DNA of 64,000 nucleotides, taken from NCBI RefSeq assembly GCF_006438955.1, contig NZ_RCZK01000007.1:80709-144708 (forward strand). Direction: 5' to 3'. A program made the position numbers and the translations under genes. Numbering within the stretch: the first letter of the stretch is position 1; each line of letters begins with the position of its first letter. The stretch comes from Sphingomonas oligophenolica (GTDB lineage: Bacteria > Pseudomonadota > Alphaproteobacteria > Sphingomonadales > Sphingomonadaceae). The notes beneath the pieces are model-generated. The model was not told the origin of the DNA. It saw only the letters and a list, made by a program, of their open reading frames with translations, and ran no database searches. Shown in pieces: positions 63,040-64,000 of this stretch.

Positions 63040-64000
63040 AACACTGGAAATGACCGAGCTGCCCGACCCGGTGGCCGGACCGGGGCAGGTGGTGGTCGCG
63101 GTGAAGGCGTGCGCGATCAACTATCCCGACGTGCTGATCATCGAGGATAAATACCAGTTCAAGCCAGCCCGCCCGTTCGCGCCGGGGGGCGAGATCGCCG
63201 GTGTCGTCGACAGCGTGGGGGAGGGCGTGACCGACTGGCAGGTCGGCGACCGGATCATGGGGACGATCGGCAACGGCGGGCTGGTCGAGAAGATCGCGGT
63301 CGATCCGACGCGGCTGTACCGATTGCCCGAAGAGCGTAGTTTTGCCGAGGGCGCGGCGCTGATCCTGACCTATGGCACGACGATCCACGCCCTGCTCGAT
63401 CGCGGGCACCTGAAGGACGGGCAAACGATGCTGGTGCTCGGCGCGGCGGGGGGTGTCGGGCTTGCCGCGGTCGAGCTGGGCAAGGCGTTCGGCGCGCGGG
63501 TCGTCGCGGCGGTGTCGTCCGAGGAGAAAGCGGCGGCGGCGCGCGACGCGGGTGCCGACGAGACGATCATCTATGGCCGCGCGCCGTTCGAGAAGGACGC
63601 GTCCAAGGCGCTCGCCGAACAGTTCAAGGCGGCGGGCGGCAAGGCTGGCTATGACGTGATCTACGATCCGGTCGGCGGGGATTATGCCGAGCCCGCGCTG
63701 CGATCGATCGGTTGGGAGGGGCGGTATCTGGTCGTCGGCTTCCCCGCGGGGATCCCCCGGCTGCCGCTCAACCTGACATTGCTCAAGAGTTGCGACGTGT
63801 GCGGGGTGTTCTGGGGCGCGTTCGCGGCGCGCGATCCCAAGGCCAATGAGGCGCATGTCGAGCACCTCTTCACACTGTGGCGCGATGGCAAGATCGCGCC
63901 GCGGGTTACCGAGGTGTTTCCGTTCGCGCGGGGCGGCGACGCGATCGCGAAGATGGCGGCGCGCGGAGCGATCGGGAAATTGGTGGTCGAGGTGGGGTGA
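63002..64000 (+). CDS. NADPH:quinone oxidoreductase family protein
   Basis: A 332-residue zinc-less MDR enzyme like quinone oxidoreductase. P-G-G-E-I-A-G-V-V in the GroES domain and the NADPH site [16 protein letters not shown], with the Q/enoyl-reductase stretch [20 protein letters not shown] is the usual C-terminal strand. The gene ends exactly at the window edge with TGA. It is coupled to leuD by overlap. The substrate is unknown. Confidence 0.9.
   Translation: MRALLSTAIGGPETLEMTELPDPVAGPGQVVVAVKACAINYPDVLIIEDKYQFKPARPFAPGGEIAGVVDSVGEGVTDWQVGDRIMGTIGNGGLVEKIAVDPTRLYRLPEERSFAEGAALILTYGTTIHALLDRGHLKDGQTMLVLGAAGGVGLAAVELGKAFGARVVAAVSSEEKAAAARDAGADETIIYGRAPFEKDASKALAEQFKAAGGKAGYDVIYDPVGGDYAEPALRSIGWEGRYLVVGFPAGIPRLPLNLTLLKSCDVCGVFWGAFAARDPKANEAHVEHLFTLWRDGKIAPRVTEVFPFARGGDAIAKMAARGAIGKLVVEVG

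Noticed and set aside
1..64000. tRNA, rRNA, CRISPR arrays, transposases, phage genes
   Set aside because: None was recognised by reading both strands; small RNAs cannot be excluded without covariance searches.

Overview
The window reads as a stretch of chromosome from a high-GC alphaproteobacterium, most likely Sphingomonas or a close relative in the Sphingomonadaceae. The reasons are a GcrA cell-cycle regulator, a CobS/CobT pair, an EcfG-type stress promoter, the gene order hisG-hisD-nusB, TonB-dependent iron uptake with a PiuC hydroxylase, and the palindromic intergenic repeats. The genus is inferred from gene content, not proven. Genes are packed tightly: overlaps of the form ATGA, GTGA, TTGA and possibly CTGA between neighbours are common. 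I saw no gene-free stretch over 300 bases, and no tRNA, rRNA, CRISPR array, transposase or prophage gene.

Layout. 1-1.8 kb: DUF2721 membrane protein and a quinone-reductase-like dehydrogenase. 2-9.8 kb: a plus-strand run starting with a complete periplasmic aldehyde oxidoreductase (paoABC), followed by a tyrosine phosphatase, a UbiB-like kinase, a monothiol glutaredoxin-like protein, DUF427 and an aldo/keto reductase. 9.9-13.3 kb: EAL phosphodiesterase, then nusB, hisD and hisG on the minus strand. 13.4-19.2 kb: DUF2332, RcnB-like protein, epoxide-hydrolase-like enzyme, then a minus-strand chain bolA - GST - Nudix - pirin, with a J-domain protein divergent from bolA. 19.2-24.3 kb: a detoxification-type cluster of GST, SRPBCC, VOC and DUF1428 proteins with a divergent HxlR regulator. 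24.4-27.9 kb: cobS and cobT with a MNT/HEPN (MntA/HepT-like) toxin-antitoxin pair placed between them.

28-33.5 kb: a Fur-box-preceded TonB receptor, Sel1-repeat protein and PiuC hydroxylase, an iron-uptake unit. 33.5-40.8 kb: small proteins, a HAD enzyme, a large PAS/GAF hybrid histidine kinase, metZ-apaG, a LysR regulator and an acetyltransferase. 40.8-46.3 kb: an ABC-2 permease without an ATPase neighbour, gcrA, a phospholipase-D-like protein, and parE. 46.3-48.9 kb: aroQ-accB-accC-arsC on the minus strand (shikimate and fatty-acid synthesis). 49.1-54.5 kb: a fused thiS-thiG gene, a lipoprotein hydrolase, csbD under a near-perfect EcfG promoter, a TPP enzyme, an SMP-30 protein and a HAD enzyme. 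54.7-58 kb: a CoA transferase whose two subunit genes are separated by a lipoprotein acid phosphatase. 58-59.9 kb: mntR-mntH manganese uptake with an operator. 60-64 kb: leuC and leuD separated by a small membrane ORF and a secreted metallo-hydrolase, then a quinone oxidoreductase.

Most genes are ordinary housekeeping or accessory metabolism. The points most worth a second look are the nuclease/AMPylase toxin-antitoxin pair wired into cobST, the ThiS-ThiG fusion that leaves no free ThiS C-terminus, two genes that seem to start on CTG overlapping the preceding stop codon, the phosphatase inside the CoA-transferase operon, and the families of palindromic repeats.
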